A stretch of DNA of 64,000 nt, taken from contig JBOEFW010000043.1 in NCBI GenBank assembly GCA_050633105.1, positions 1-64,000 on the forward strand, written 5' to 3'. The DNA is from Aureispira sp050633105 (GTDB lineage Bacteria > Bacteroidota > Bacteroidia > Chitinophagales > Saprospiraceae). The position numbers were made by a program, and so were the translations under genes. Below, in pieces: positions 24,922 through 35,168 of the stretch (position 1 is the first letter of the stretch; each line of letters begins with the position of its first letter). The notes beneath the pieces were generated by a model, which was given only the letters and a program-made list of their open reading frames with translations, was not told the origin of the DNA and did not search any database.

Positions 24922-27132
24922 TTAAAAACTATATTGTATAATCCCCTTTAAAAAAAAGGGGGTGCCAGGAGTGAAATGAATCTCTTCTACAGGGCTGGTC
25001 TCTCCTTGCAATCTGGAAGTGGTGGCAAATTGTGTTTCCTTCCAATCTGTATTAAATAGATTTTCGATTTTAAAACCAAGATCAAAACGTTTAAAACGAA
25101 AACCAGCGTTAAAGTCTACAATAGTGTAGCCCTTCGCCACAATGGAATTGTCTTCATTGGCTGGCCTGTCTTTGAGGAAACGGAGATGAAGTCCGCCATA
25201 GATTCCTGAAGGATGGATGACTTGTAGGCCACTTGTAAGCGTCAAATCAGGCGCTAAAGGAATGAAGTTTTCTCCTAGAGCTTCTTCTGTTGCTCGGGCA
25301 TAAGTATAATTGGCATCTAGTGTCCAGAACAACCAATCAAAGGTTTGGTAGCGCAAGCTTAGTTCTCCGCCTTGACGTTGTGTTTTTCCACTTGGCTCTA
25401 CAATTCCAGCATCTCCAACATAAACAAACTCTTGTTCTAAAAACAAGTACCAATAGGCCATGTTGACCAAAAAACGAGGAAAAGGTTTCCAGAAGATACC
25501 CAGATCTACCCCATAAGCGGCTGGAAGGATTTGTCGTCCTTTTTGAGCAACGACTACTCGGGTATCATTGGAGTGAAATCCTTGTCCTGCTTTAACGTAT
25601 GCTTGAAAACGTTGGCTATGAGTATAGGCTAGATTTAGTTTAGGGCTAACAAGTATTTTATTAGCGGATTGTGTTTGATAAAGTCCTTGTAGCTGGTCGT
25701 TGTATTGAAAGTCAAAATAATCGACTCGAACCCCTGCTTCTAAGGACCATTTTCCAAGATCAAAAGAAGTATTGGCAAAGGCAGCTAGATTGCTTTCATG
25801 CACTTGACCATATTGAAATTGTTGTAAAGTTGTTTGGCGATTTAAAGTATGAGAAAGCTCATTGTCGTTGATTTGATCATGGCGCAATTGAAAGCCAAGA
25901 ACAAACTTCCCTTCTACTCGTTGCCATTGAACATGGTGATGATAGGCACTCTGAAGACCAATAATGGTTCTATCTTCGTGTTGTTGAATTTGATCACCGT
26001 TGATAGAATCTTCTAGGAAAAATGTAAAATTAGAGTAGAGTTGAAAATCATATTTAGTGTAGTAAAGGTTGCTTTTGATCGAGGAGTGGTCGGATAAGAA
26101 TTTGTTGTAATGAATTAGAGCATTGGTACGACTCGTATTTCCTCCTTCTGTATCATCTATGGCTCCAAAACGACTAATGTTTCCATTGTCTATTGCTCGT
26201 TGAGGAATTTGCCCAGAAGCATCCCATTTACTTGTAAAATGAGAAAAGGTCGCGCTAACTTTATCCGTTGCACTTATGGACCCTGTGTACTTTGCAAAAA
26301 GGTTAAGGCGGTTGAAGTTTTGTGGACTCTCAAAAGCACCATCGGTATTGGTGTATTCCAAGGCGACATAGGCTTGATGTTCTTCTTTGTCCAAGAGGTT
26401 GAAGAGGCCTAAGGTACGCAAGGTATTGAATTGTCCCAACTCTAATCGAAGTAGGCTATTGTCTACTCTATTCTTCGTCTTAAAATCAACATAACCAGCA
26501 GTATTAAAATTACCATGATTGGCATAATAAGGGCCTTTTCCAAAATCTATTTTATCAACTGTTTCTGGAATGACAAAATGTAAGTCAGCATAGCCTTGCC
26601 CATGTGCATGAGAGACCATATTAACAGGTAATCCATCAACCGTGAGTGTGATATCGGTGCCGTGATCTACATCAAATCCTCTTAAGAAAATCTGCTCTGC
26701 CTTTCCGCCTCCTGCATGTTGACCGATAAACAGCCCTGGAACACGCCTTAAAATATCTTGAGAAGAATTGACAGGAGTGACTCTGCTATCAATTGTGCTA
26801 ATTAAGTTGAGGGTGTTCTTTTGAGGAAGAATTAAAATTTCCTCTAAATCTAATAATTGGTCTTGTAATGTAATAATCATTGGATTTTTATCAATGATTA
26901 CTTCAACTACTTGATACCCCATATGGTATAATTTGAGGGTGTCCCCAATAGCAGATTGTTGGATTGTAAACTCCCCATACTCATTGCTGTGCGCGTGGTG
27001 ACTACTGGATAGATTGAGGACTTGAACCTCACCAATAGGATATTTGTCTTTATCTAAGATTTTACCAGTAATAGATTGAGCGCTACTCAAGATGGGAAGT
27101 AAGAATAGAAAAGCAGAGAATAAGTGGTTCAT
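24922..27132 (-). CDS. TonB-dependent outer-membrane receptor
   Basis: 736 residues. A signal peptide (ending LSSAQ), a carboxypeptidase-regulatory-like beta domain (~19-95, ITGKILDKDKYPIGEVQVLN), a plug domain (~105-225, including RRVPGLFIGQHAGGGKAEQIFLRG and TVDGLPVNMVSH) and a ~22-strand barrel ending in an aromatic C-terminus (IQYSF). These receptors import siderophores, metals, cobalamin or glycans using TonB-ExbBD energy. It lacks a SusD partner gene next to it, so a glycan-utilisation locus is not indicated. His-rich stretches (SSHHAHSNEYG, SHAHGQGYADLHF) hint at a metal-related ligand, but this is inference. Confidence 0.92.
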   Translation of the reverse strand: MNHLFSAFLFLLPILSSAQSITGKILDKDKYPIGEVQVLNLSSSHHAHSNEYGEFTIQQSAIGDTLKLYHMGYQVVEVIIDKNPMIITLQDQLLDLEEILILPQKNTLNLISTIDSRVTPVNSSQDILRRVPGLFIGQHAGGGKAEQIFLRGFDVDHGTDITLTVDGLPVNMVSHAHGQGYADLHFVIPETVDKIDFGKGPYYANHGNFNTAGYVDFKTKNRVDNSLLRLELGQFNTLRTLGLFNLLDKEEHQAYVALEYTNTDGAFESPQNFNRLNLFAKYTGSISATDKVSATFSHFTSKWDASGQIPQRAIDNGNISRFGAIDDTEGGNTSRTNALIHYNKFLSDHSSIKSNLYYTKYDFQLYSNFTFFLEDSINGDQIQQHEDRTIIGLQSAYHHHVQWQRVEGKFVLGFQLRHDQINDNELSHTLNRQTTLQQFQYGQVHESNLAAFANTSFDLGKWSLEAGVRVDYFDFQYNDQLQGLYQTQSANKILVSPKLNLAYTHSQRFQAYVKAGQGFHSNDTRVVVAQKGRQILPAAYGVDLGIFWKPFPRFLVNMAYWYLFLEQEFVYVGDAGIVEPSGKTQRQGGELSLRYQTFDWLFWTLDANYTYARATEEALGENFIPLAPDLTLTSGLQVIHPSGIYGGLHLRFLKDRPANEDNSIVAKGYTIVDFNAGFRFKRFDLGFKIENLFNTDWKETQFATTSRLQGETSPVEEIHFTPGTPFFLKGIIQYSF

Positions 27133-27542
27133 TACTTAGTCAGTAATTTTGATGGATCAACATTTAAATGCCTATTGTTCAGAGGTGGGGGCTTGACTGT
27201 TGATAAAATGGCAGCTAAATATACGCCCAATTAACATAAAAAGGGAAAGGTGCCTTATATTATACAAGAATCTTAACAAATATTAAGAGTATAAACCAAG
27301 GAGAATTAATAGGCTATATGGTTGTTTTTTGATAGAATCAATTTTAAAAAAGCGTCACTACTATACATTAGTTGTTCCCCTTGATGAACTAGTTATCAAT
27401 GTTAAATGTATCTTAGCATACGGTTGTAGGTTGTGGGTTCTAGTGATAATGGGTAATTTACTTGGTAAACTCCTATAGATAGACTAGTTTTCACTACTTT
27501 CTATAACAGGGGCTAACTTTCTAGTTTAACGAATAATCATTC
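27133..27542. other. Intergenic region between divergent genes
   Basis: About 410 AT-rich bases between the TonB-dependent receptor and the VWA protein genes. It must hold both promoters. I see no ORF, strong hairpin or clear TAnnTTTG box. Confidence 0.5.
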
Positions 27543-29657
27543 ATGTATTCAACTACTGCTTTTTTTCTGCAATCTACGGTATTATTTTCCTACCCAAAGT
27601 GGTTTCTAGGGCTTTGTGTGTTGGCTGGTCTTTTATATGCGGTTGCTTTGTATTACCGTGACCGAAGTTTTGGAGAGCAATCTACGCGTCTTAATCGAGG
27701 CTTAGGACTTTTGCGCTTTATTACTGTAACCATTATCTGTATTCTGCTTTTATCACCTGTTATCAAACGCACGGTCACCCAAACAGAACAACCAATTGTG
27801 GTGTTGGCGCAAGATAATTCTGCTTCTGTAGGCAGCGAGCTTTCAGAAGCAGAGCGTGCTAAATATCAACAAGATATGGAGCAACTGAAGACCGCGCTAG
27901 AAGAAAAGTACACACTTAAAACTTACTCCTTTGGAACAGAAGTAAGAGAAGGGATTGACCACAGTTATACCGATCAAGCTACAAACATTGCTGCTTTTAT
28001 GCAGGAAATGTATGACTTGTATAGCAATCAGAATTTAGGGACGATTATTTGGGCTTCTGATGGTATTTATAACCAAGGGAGCAATCCTATTTATTCAAGT
28101 AACCAGCTCAATGCCCCTGTGTTTAGTATTGCTTTGGGAGATACCATCCCCAAGAAAGATTTGGTGCTCAAAAAAGTATACAACAATCAAATTACTTACC
28201 TCGGCGATCGTTTTAGTATTCAAATCGATGTAGCAGCGATCAATTGTGGTTCCAATGCTACTAAGTTGGTAGTTTCTAAAGGAGGCCGCCGTTTACAAGA
28301 GCAAACAATTTCTGTTGATAACAATGACTTTTTTACAACAGTAGAATTGACCTTGGAAGCGCGTACAAGTGGTGTGCAAAAATACACGGTTTCGTTATCT
28401 GAAGTTAGTGGAGAAGCTACAACGGCCAATAATACGAAGAATTTCTACATAGATGTCTTAGATGCTCGCCAAAAGATTTTGTTGTTAGCAGAGTCGCCTC
28501 ATCCTGATTTGGCCGCAATGCGTCGTACGATTAATAACAATAAAAACTATGAAGTAGATTTGGAATATGCGGACGATCTCAAGGTTGCAATTGCCGATTA
28601 TGACTTCATCGTTTTGCATCAATTGCCTAGTGCTCGCAATAGCATTGCCGAAGTAATGACGGCGATTAGAAATAAAAAAACACCCCATTTATTTGTGGTT
28701 GGTACACAAACGAGCTTGCCTAATTTTAACCAAAGTCAAGGCTTATTAAATGTGATCGGTCGTGCGAATCAAACGAATGATGCCCAGCCTACTTTGCGCC
28801 CTAATTTTAATGTCTTTACATTGGAAGAAGACATCAAGGACTTAATTGCCCAATTGCCTCCGATTACAGTGCCTTTTGGAGATTTTAAGGCCAAAGCAGA
28901 TGCTTCTATTTTGTTAGACCAGAGAATTGGTTCTATCAATACAGCTTATCCGTTGTTGTTGTTAGGAGAGGAGCAAGGGATTAAGAAAGGAATTATTGCG
29001 GGAGAGGGCATCTGGAAATGGCGTATTTTTGACTACGTGCAGCACCAGTCACACGATTTGTTTGATGAATTGTTTGGTAAAATTGTTCAATATTTAAGCA
29101 CCAAAGAAGATAAACGTCGTTTTAGAGCGTTTGCCAGTAATACGCTGTATACAGAGAATGAGAATATTAGTTTGGATGCGGAATTGTACAACAGCAATTA
29201 TGAGCGTGTAAATGATGCGGAAGCAACCTTGTTAATTACCAATGAAGAGGACGAGAAATTTACCTATAACTTTAACAAAACAGAATCTAGCTATACCTTA
29301 AATGCAGGGCGTTTGCCAGAAGGCAATTATAGTTATGAGGCCCGCACTACCTATAATGGAGAAACGCTGAAATCGGGCGGTGCCTTTAGTGTACAATCCA
29401 TTCAATTAGAAGTTTTTGAAACGACTGCTAATCATCAATTATTAAATTGGATTAGTGAAAAGAATGGAGGTGCTGTTGTTAGCTCTACACAATTATTAGA
29501 ATTGCCAGAGATGATTAATGCCAAGGGTTTTGCAAAACCAGTATTGTACGATACCATCAAAACCCGTTCTTTAATCCACCTGAAGTGGATCTTCTTTTTA
29601 TTGTTGGGTTTGTTATCGTTAGAATGGTTCCTAAGACGTTACTTTGGCAGTTACTAG
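27543..29657 (+). CDS. VWA-domain membrane protein
   Basis: 704 residues. Two N-terminal membrane spans (~16-37, ~56-76) are followed by a von Willebrand A-like domain starting VVLAQDNSASVG with a MIDAS DxSxS motif (91-95) and TIIWASDGIYNQGSNP. Beta-sandwich segments and an amidotransferase-like Rossmann portion follow (ILLLAESPHPDLAAMRR, ~320-430), then a C-terminal membrane helix (~680-697) and a short basic tail. This layout is common in Bacteroidota BatA/B-like and membrane-integrity proteins; exact function unknown. It converges on the O-antigen ligase gene so closely that both stop codons share the tetranucleotide CTAG. Confidence 0.85.
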   Translation: MYSTTAFFLQSTVLFSYPKWFLGLCVLAGLLYAVALYYRDRSFGEQSTRLNRGLGLLRFITVTIICILLLSPVIKRTVTQTEQPIVVLAQDNSASVGSELSEAERAKYQQDMEQLKTALEEKYTLKTYSFGTEVREGIDHSYTDQATNIAAFMQEMYDLYSNQNLGTIIWASDGIYNQGSNPIYSSNQLNAPVFSIALGDTIPKKDLVLKKVYNNQITYLGDRFSIQIDVAAINCGSNATKLVVSKGGRRLQEQTISVDNNDFFTTVELTLEARTSGVQKYTVSLSEVSGEATTANNTKNFYIDVLDARQKILLLAESPHPDLAAMRRTINNNKNYEVDLEYADDLKVAIADYDFIVLHQLPSARNSIAEVMTAIRNKKTPHLFVVGTQTSLPNFNQSQGLLNVIGRANQTNDAQPTLRPNFNVFTLEEDIKDLIAQLPPITVPFGDFKAKADASILLDQRIGSINTAYPLLLLGEEQGIKKGIIAGEGIWKWRIFDYVQHQSHDLFDELFGKIVQYLSTKEDKRRFRAFASNTLYTENENISLDAELYNSNYERVNDAEATLLITNEEDEKFTYNFNKTESSYTLNAGRLPEGNYSYEARTTYNGETLKSGGAFSVQSIQLEVFETTANHQLLNWISEKNGGAVVSSTQLLELPEMINAKGFAKPVLYDTIKTRSLIHLKWIFFLLLGLLSLEWFLRRYFGSY

Positions 29658-31129
29658 AGCGGAGTAGGTGTTGTTTTTTCTGTTAATTCATTTCTTTCTT
29701 GTTGAAGACGCTTGTTCTTAAGATCAAGCGTCACTAGAATAGCAATATTAAAGAAGAACAAAGAACCTACTTTGTCCGTTTCTACCATGTCATTCATCAG
29801 CAAAAAAGCATCAATAACAAGGCTTGATAGAAGCGCTGCCATAACTAAATCTCGATCTTTTCGATTGCTGGTTTCATGATAAATACGTTGTCCTTGTAGC
29901 ACAATGTTATAAATCAACATTAGGAAGATTAAGAGCCCAATAATCCCTTGCTCTAAGGCAACCATAAGATAGTAATTGTGAATGCCTGATTTTTCTGGAT
30001 TATCGCTCACATAAGTAGAAAAACGACTAAGCGTGTATTTTTTATAAAAATGATAAAAGTTGCCAGGACCAAAGCCAACCAATGGTTTTTCGGAAACCAT
30101 CCGTACTCCTGCAATCCAACGATAATACCGTTCCATCGTGGAGACATCCTTCAATTCTGATGTCGAAGAAATAATTCCAGAAAGCTCTGTATGCGCCACT
30201 GTTTCAGAAGTTGGCACCAAATCCATAAAACGGTTCTCAAGTAATAAAAAACTCAGCACGCCAATAATTCCAATTGTTGTTACAACTACAGCTAAAGCTA
30301 TGAGACGTAGACGAACAATCCAGAAAGCGATCATAGCCAATAAAACAGCGACATAGGCAGCTCTAGTATAGGCCATGATAATAGCAACAATAAAAGTTAC
30401 TATCATGACAGTTGACCAATATCTTATACGAGGAGTACTAGCCCATTTACGCAGATACCACATGAAAGGTAAAAAGATAGACAGCATGGCTGCATAATTC
30501 ACGTGGTTCCGAAAAAAGGGTGGACAGGCGGCATTAATTTCTTTAAAACCAAAGTTGAGGGTGGCATGGTGGATCATTACTTTGATGGTCGCTAAGACCA
30601 ACGGAATAGCAATTAACCATAAAATTTTATCTGTTTGACCTTTCTTTTTAAGCATGAATCCTGCAAAATAAAAGAAGGTAACAACATACCAGATTTTGGC
30701 TAATAAAAATTTAAAAGAGAATCCAAAGGCAACAGAAGTAAGAGCCGTAGTCGCAATCCAACCCACATGGATAAGAAGGAGTACAGAAAAAGGATGCCCC
30801 AAGAATTTCATATTGAGATTCTTAGGATTTACTAATATCAACAGAAAATACAAAAGCATTAGCCCAACAATGAGCGGCTCTGTGGGCAAATCTGTTGCTA
30901 AGTGGTCCGTAATAAAGACCTCTGTAGAGAGGGGTAAAAATAGGAACAGCAACAGGTAGATTTTTTCGTAATCTACCAGCAACTGAAAAGAGAAGGCTAA
31001 GAGGACGGGTATTAGAAGTGGTAACAATGTAGCAAAGTAAATTGCCGATAAGACACTTAATACCAGTATTAAACTGTAGCCTTTGAATAAAATAAGCGAA
31101 TGCTTACGAATGACTAACTGGCTTCTCAT
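29654..31129 (-). CDS. O-antigen ligase/polymerase family membrane protein
   Basis: About 491 residues from the ATG at 31129 (MRSQLVIRKHS); another in-frame ATG at 31153 would add 8. There are ten or more hydrophobic helices. The Wzy_C/O-antigen ligase region is recognised by the large periplasmic loop with MERYYRWIAGVRMVSEKPLVGFGPGNFYHFY (shown in part: GFGPGNFYHFY) and SGIHNYYLMVALEQGIIG. Such proteins ligate or polymerise undecaprenyl-linked glycans at the periplasmic face of the inner membrane. The start lies inside the end of the Wzz gene, so they are co-translated. A Wzx-type flippase is encoded just upstream, but no glycosyltransferase genes are nearby. Confidence 0.85.
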   Translation of the reverse strand: MRSQLVIRKHSLILFKGYSLILVLSVLSAIYFATLLPLLIPVLLAFSFQLLVDYEKIYLLLFLFLPLSTEVFITDHLATDLPTEPLIVGLMLLYFLLILVNPKNLNMKFLGHPFSVLLLIHVGWIATTALTSVAFGFSFKFLLAKIWYVVTFFYFAGFMLKKKGQTDKILWLIAIPLVLATIKVMIHHATLNFGFKEINAACPPFFRNHVNYAAMLSIFLPFMWYLRKWASTPRIRYWSTVMIVTFIVAIIMAYTRAAYVAVLLAMIAFWIVRLRLIALAVVVTTIGIIGVLSFLLLENRFMDLVPTSETVAHTELSGIISSTSELKDVSTMERYYRWIAGVRMVSEKPLVGFGPGNFYHFYKKYTLSRFSTYVSDNPEKSGIHNYYLMVALEQGIIGLLIFLMLIYNIVLQGQRIYHETSNRKDRDLVMAALLSSLVIDAFLLMNDMVETDKVGSLFFFNIAILVTLDLKNKRLQQERNELTEKTTPTPL

Positions 31130-32252
31130 ACAATACTTCTTTCCAATCAACACGTTTATACGCGTCTAAAATCAACACACCAATAATTCCCAATATAATG
31201 GCTATTAAAATTGCTCCAATAACAAGCAAAGAACGAATGGGATAAGATTTGAGTGTAGGTACCTGCACTGGCTCTAAAACAATAATACCTGCGATATTAG
31301 AGTAAGCGTGGGTTTTAAATTTGGCAAATTGGGTGATAATTAAGGAAAGTTCCTCATTGAGGTTCGCAATTTTAGTCTCCCAATAAATTACTAAATCTCT
31401 TCCTTTGTTAAAGGCATAAATATCAGAGGCAGTAGCAGACTCATTAGGACTGGTATTTCCTCCACCACGCATCATATCACGTTGGCGAGTAGCCCCTGCA
31501 ATTCGAGCAGATACATTGACAATAGAATCCTGAGAGGCATTGTTCTCACGGAATGACTGCAATTTTGCACGATCATATTCTAGCTTTCCCTCCAAAGAAG
31601 TTAACATATGAGCTAAGGAAACACTTTGTTGTTTTACATCAAAAATATTGAATTTTTTACGTAAAATAGTCAAAGTATCTGCTACTTGAATGAGCTCTGC
31701 TTCTTTCTCTGCGATCGCTTTTTCGTAGGTTTCTTTGATGAGTTCTTTATTCCCCGAAGTGGCAGAGCGGTATAGCTCTTCAATTTTCTTCAAGGCGGCA
31801 ATAACCATCTTATAAGCCATTTCGCGGTCTGTATCTTGAATAGAGACTTCTAAGCCACTATACTTATTGCGCTTGATATCATAGAGTTTCTTAAAGTGTC
31901 TTTCCACTAAATTTCGTCCTTTGGGAGTACTGTCGTCAATATCATAACGTTCTGCTAGATCAAATTCTTTGATCATATGTTTGACAAAAGGAGCTGATTC
32001 TGCAAAGATTAAAATACGACTAACGGCATCATCCCCACCATACAAAGTTAAGTTACCAGCAGAATCGAATAATTTTTGTTCTTCATTAGTTGGGACAAAA
32101 GTGGCTGTTGCGGTATAATAATCATCCAACAACAAACTAACAATAACAGAGCCTACGGCTGTTGCCAAGATTAGACTCAATAAGGGCTTTCGCCAACGAT
32201 ACAAAATACCTGTGATGTCGAGTAAGGTATACGTGTTTTTTTCTTTACGCAT
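31104..32252 (-). CDS. Wzz-like polysaccharide chain-length determinant
   Basis: 382 residues. An N-terminal membrane helix (~19-40, PLLSLILATAVGSVIVSLL) leads into a large periplasmic coiled-coil-rich domain (~45-330, containing KETYEKAIAEKEAELIQV and FNIFDVKQQSVSLA), and a C-terminal membrane helix follows after the Pro-rich motif PVQVPTLKSYPIRSLLV. This is the classical Wzz/PCP-1 layout without a kinase domain. It regulates chain length of polysaccharide made by a Wzy-type polymerase, here probably the gene that overlaps its 3' end. A TAnnTTTG promoter lies about 200 bases upstream. Confidence 0.9.
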   Translation of the reverse strand: MRKEKNTYTLLDITGILYRWRKPLLSLILATAVGSVIVSLLLDDYYTATATFVPTNEEQKLFDSAGNLTLYGGDDAVSRILIFAESAPFVKHMIKEFDLAERYDIDDSTPKGRNLVERHFKKLYDIKRNKYSGLEVSIQDTDREMAYKMVIAALKKIEELYRSATSGNKELIKETYEKAIAEKEAELIQVADTLTILRKKFNIFDVKQQSVSLAHMLTSLEGKLEYDRAKLQSFRENNASQDSIVNVSARIAGATRQRDMMRGGGNTSPNESATASDIYAFNKGRDLVIYWETKIANLNEELSLIITQFAKFKTHAYSNIAGIIVLEPVQVPTLKSYPIRSLLVIGAILIAIILGIIGVLILDAYKRVDWKEVLYEKPVSHS

Positions 32253-32455
32253 GATTCTATTTGAATAAAATAAACTAGAAGACGAATCTAAAGCAATGGT
32301 GGAGGAAGAACTATTGTGTGTACAGGTTATTGTTTAAGACAGCCCTGTTATCTTAGCTTCCATTCGCCCTGTCTTGGTGGGATAGAAAGAGCATGGTATA
32401 GATTAGAAGTCTTTTTAAATCAACCAACTTTAAATGGTAGATTGTTAACAGAGTG

Positions 32456-32463
32456 CAAAAATA
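32456..32463 (-). promoter_or_regulatory. Possible promoter -7 element (TATTTTTG) for the wzz-ligase pair
   Basis: Reverse-strand match to TAnnTTTG between the flippase stop and the wzz start; predicts a ~200-base leader. Supported by the motif only. Confidence 0.35.
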
Positions 32464-32469
32464 GTAAAA

Positions 32470-33912
32470 TTAAAAGTCTTTTGTCTTAAATGTTGATAAA
32501 ATGCGCTTAGGTTGTAGGAGTTGTGTAACAAATGCCCATCCAACAGACAATAAACCTGCTCCAACAAAACATAATCCCCAAGCCAACTGACTTGCTATCA
32601 ATAAGTAATTAAGTACTAGGACGCCAATTATAAATAAGCTTACTTGTAACCAAAAAGCTTTACTCCAAGCCAATTTAAAGTATTGACGGGCCAACCATAA
32701 CTCTGCGATGGCAACAAAACTTTGGGTTAACAAGGTACTAAAGGCAGCGCCCCAAGCGCCATATTTTAAAATAAGGAAGTAATTGCTAGTCAAGTTGAGA
32801 AAAATTCCTACCACAAAGACGCTGTTCAAGGCCTTTAGGTTGCCATTGGCCGTTAATAAAGTTCCTACAATATGAATGACACCAATTGCATTAAATCCAA
32901 TAAGCAGCAAAATTAACAAAGGAACCATCTCGGGATGATAAGCTTTATAGAGCATTTGTAGAATTGGGGTAGCATTAAAACAAACAGCAATACTAAAACT
33001 AAAAGTAACCACCAACATCATTCGAACGCTCAAACTCAACAAGGGAACAATATCTTTTTTATGTTGTAACATCCGTGCAAACATAGGAAGGAGCAACCCT
33101 GCAAACAGATAACCAACCATATTCACCGCATCCAATAAGCGATAGGCAGCGGCATAACGATTACTTTGTGAAAAATTTGGATCAGAAAGTAGACGCTCAA
33201 TCATGATCGCATCCATTCGTGTATAAATGCTCATTAACAAGACTACCAAAGAAAAAGGGAGACTTTGCTTAAGGATAGCGTACAGAAGAGACAAATTCCA
33301 ACGGAGACGTAAACGTTGCCCTACGAAACGACGACAAGCCAAAAAGGCTACTAAACTAGTGATTCCAAAGGCAATACTTTGAATGTAGACCAAGTATTCT
33401 ATTTGAAAAACAACCGCCCAAGGCCCCCAAAGTAGAGGCAGTGCTAGAAGCAACATGAGCAATTTATCAAGCACAGATAAAAAACTATCGAGTCGATATT
33501 GCTGTAATCCTGAGAGGTTGGAGCGGAAAAAGAAGGTAAGCGTAATAAAAATCTGATTCAACAGCAGAAAACTCAATAAATAAAGCGCTTGCCCTCGATA
33601 GCCAATTGCTATAGCCGTAACCAAGGACAACAGCATAAAAACAATAGATAAACCACCCTTTAAACTAAGTAAATGAGGAAAATACTTTCCAAATAAATAC
33701 TCATGCTGGGCAACTTGTCTATTGTTATATTGATGAATCCCTAAATCACTAAAAATCTGAAAGATGTAAGAAAAATTAAGTAAGGCAGAGTACAAACCAT
33801 AATTAACTACCTCATTTTGTACTTTCAAATCTACTCCAAAGACATACAATGGCTTAATGAGCAGGTTGACTGCTAATAGAAAGAGAATATTGAGTAAAAA
33901 TTCCTTGTTCAT
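32470..33912 (-). CDS. Wzx-like oligosaccharide flippase (MOP superfamily)
   Basis: 480 residues with 12-14 predicted membrane helices. The N-terminus, MNKEFLLNILFLLAVNLLIKPLYVFGVD, shown here as KPLYVFGVD, and the segment FSDLGIHQYNNRQVAQ are typical of polysaccharide flippases (Polysacc_synt). These move undecaprenyl-linked repeat units across the inner membrane. The gene lies directly upstream of the Wzz and ligase genes on the same strand, with a 217-base gap that contains a possible promoter, so it may be a separate transcript of one functional pathway. Confidence 0.85.
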   Translation of the reverse strand: MNKEFLLNILFLLAVNLLIKPLYVFGVDLKVQNEVVNYGLYSALLNFSYIFQIFSDLGIHQYNNRQVAQHEYLFGKYFPHLLSLKGGLSIVFMLLSLVTAIAIGYRGQALYLLSFLLLNQIFITLTFFFRSNLSGLQQYRLDSFLSVLDKLLMLLLALPLLWGPWAVVFQIEYLVYIQSIAFGITSLVAFLACRRFVGQRLRLRWNLSLLYAILKQSLPFSLVVLLMSIYTRMDAIMIERLLSDPNFSQSNRYAAAYRLLDAVNMVGYLFAGLLLPMFARMLQHKKDIVPLLSLSVRMMLVVTFSFSIAVCFNATPILQMLYKAYHPEMVPLLILLLIGFNAIGVIHIVGTLLTANGNLKALNSVFVVGIFLNLTSNYFLILKYGAWGAAFSTLLTQSFVAIAELWLARQYFKLAWSKAFWLQVSLFIIGVLVLNYLLIASQLAWGLCFVGAGLLSVGWAFVTQLLQPKRILSTFKTKDF

Positions 33913-33946
33913 GCAACTTGATTACCAATGGCGTAGTATAGAACGT

Positions 33947-35104
33947 CTAGTTTTGTGTAGTCAAACGTTTGCGCTTGGCGCGCGCTTCTCGAATTTCATC
34001 TTTTCCATCAGGAAAACTCTGCTTGGTACTGACCTCATCTTCCTCTAATACAATGGGGGCATTTTGGAAAAAGAAATCGTGTCCCCAAAACAGAGAACGC
34101 ATAACCATATGTTGTGTCAAGAAGAAATTATCTTCATTGATGTCTACAAAGTAACGCTGAATTTTTTGGCGATGTCCTGGGTCACCATCTCCACGATCTG
34201 CTGTAGGGTTATACAACGAGTAAATTCTGAAAACCTGTGGTTCATTATGATACGTCGCTTTGTAAGTCACAATAGCAAAAGGAGTGGTGGTAATGACCGT
34301 ATCACGTTGCATCTTATCATAAATAATTTTCTCCGCAGCAATGACGTCAAAATCCTCAAAGAAGGTCTCTGCATTGGCTTGGTTGAGGTGCTCTGCAGGG
34401 CGGGGCGTTGTGCTTTCATAAACAGGAGTGACTTCATATTTACCCAAACTCTTTTGCGTAATTCTGAAGGATTCCTTCTGTTGTACAGGTGTTTGATAAG
34501 CAACTTGCACAAACTCAATATCTTTAGGTTCTACTCGTAAGAAAGCTTTATCACGAAGTACTTTTTCATCGACAATATAGCGAGTATCAATGGTTCCTTG
34601 AAAATTAGGAATATAACCCACGTAGGGTTGATCAGAGTCTTGCATGATTACTAAATTTCCAGTAGCGCCACTAGTCATGGCTCCTACATAATAGACCCGC
34701 AATTGCTTGCCCGACTTGTCGTACAACTCTACTTTAGTTGCTCTGGTTGCTAAGGATTTGACAGAATTGTCTAGAGCAGCTTTATTAATCGGCTCTCTTA
34801 CCCGAATACGTGTGATGGTTTGCAAGAGCATAAAAATAGCACTAGGGTTGGCTCTATACTCTTGCCCTGTTTTTTGATTTTTGAATGTCCAGTGCAGATC
34901 GTCGTCCATGCGTTGCAATAATATTTGGCGACCAGCGCGGTCGGCCATAAAAATGCGATCAATTTGGCTCACATCTTGCCACGCAAACATCGAGTGTTTA
35001 TTTTCTGCATAGGTATCTTTTATAGCACCTTTTTGATTGATAGTCCACCAAGTAAACCCAGATAAGCCTCCTAATAAGAGGACCAAAGCAATAATTCTAC
35101 CCAT
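33947..35104 (-). CDS. DUF4340 protein
   Basis: 385 residues. One N-terminal membrane anchor (MGRIIALVLLLGGLSGFTWW) is followed by a DUF4340 domain (~42-230): WQDVSQIDRIFMADRAG, KVELYDKSGKQ, and repeated beta-alpha units. In gliding Bacteroidota DUF4340 proteins often neighbour ABC-type gliding proteins (GldG region), but no such genes are visible here. The C-terminal 150 residues are less conserved and end in a basic tail. It is 34 bases upstream of the flippase gene on the same strand, so the two may be one transcript. Likely periplasmic. Confidence 0.75.
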   Translation of the reverse strand: MGRIIALVLLLGGLSGFTWWTINQKGAIKDTYAENKHSMFAWQDVSQIDRIFMADRAGRQILLQRMDDDLHWTFKNQKTGQEYRANPSAIFMLLQTITRIRVREPINKAALDNSVKSLATRATKVELYDKSGKQLRVYYVGAMTSGATGNLVIMQDSDQPYVGYIPNFQGTIDTRYIVDEKVLRDKAFLRVEPKDIEFVQVAYQTPVQQKESFRITQKSLGKYEVTPVYESTTPRPAEHLNQANAETFFEDFDVIAAEKIIYDKMQRDTVITTTPFAIVTYKATYHNEPQVFRIYSLYNPTADRGDGDPGHRQKIQRYFVDINEDNFFLTQHMVMRSLFWGHDFFFQNAPIVLEEDEVSTKQSFPDGKDEIREARAKRKRLTTQN

Positions 35105-35168
35105 GATTCCAACAAAGTTTTTAGTGTCTTACACCATTTATTTAGTGTACAAGACGGTTGAGAAGCAA

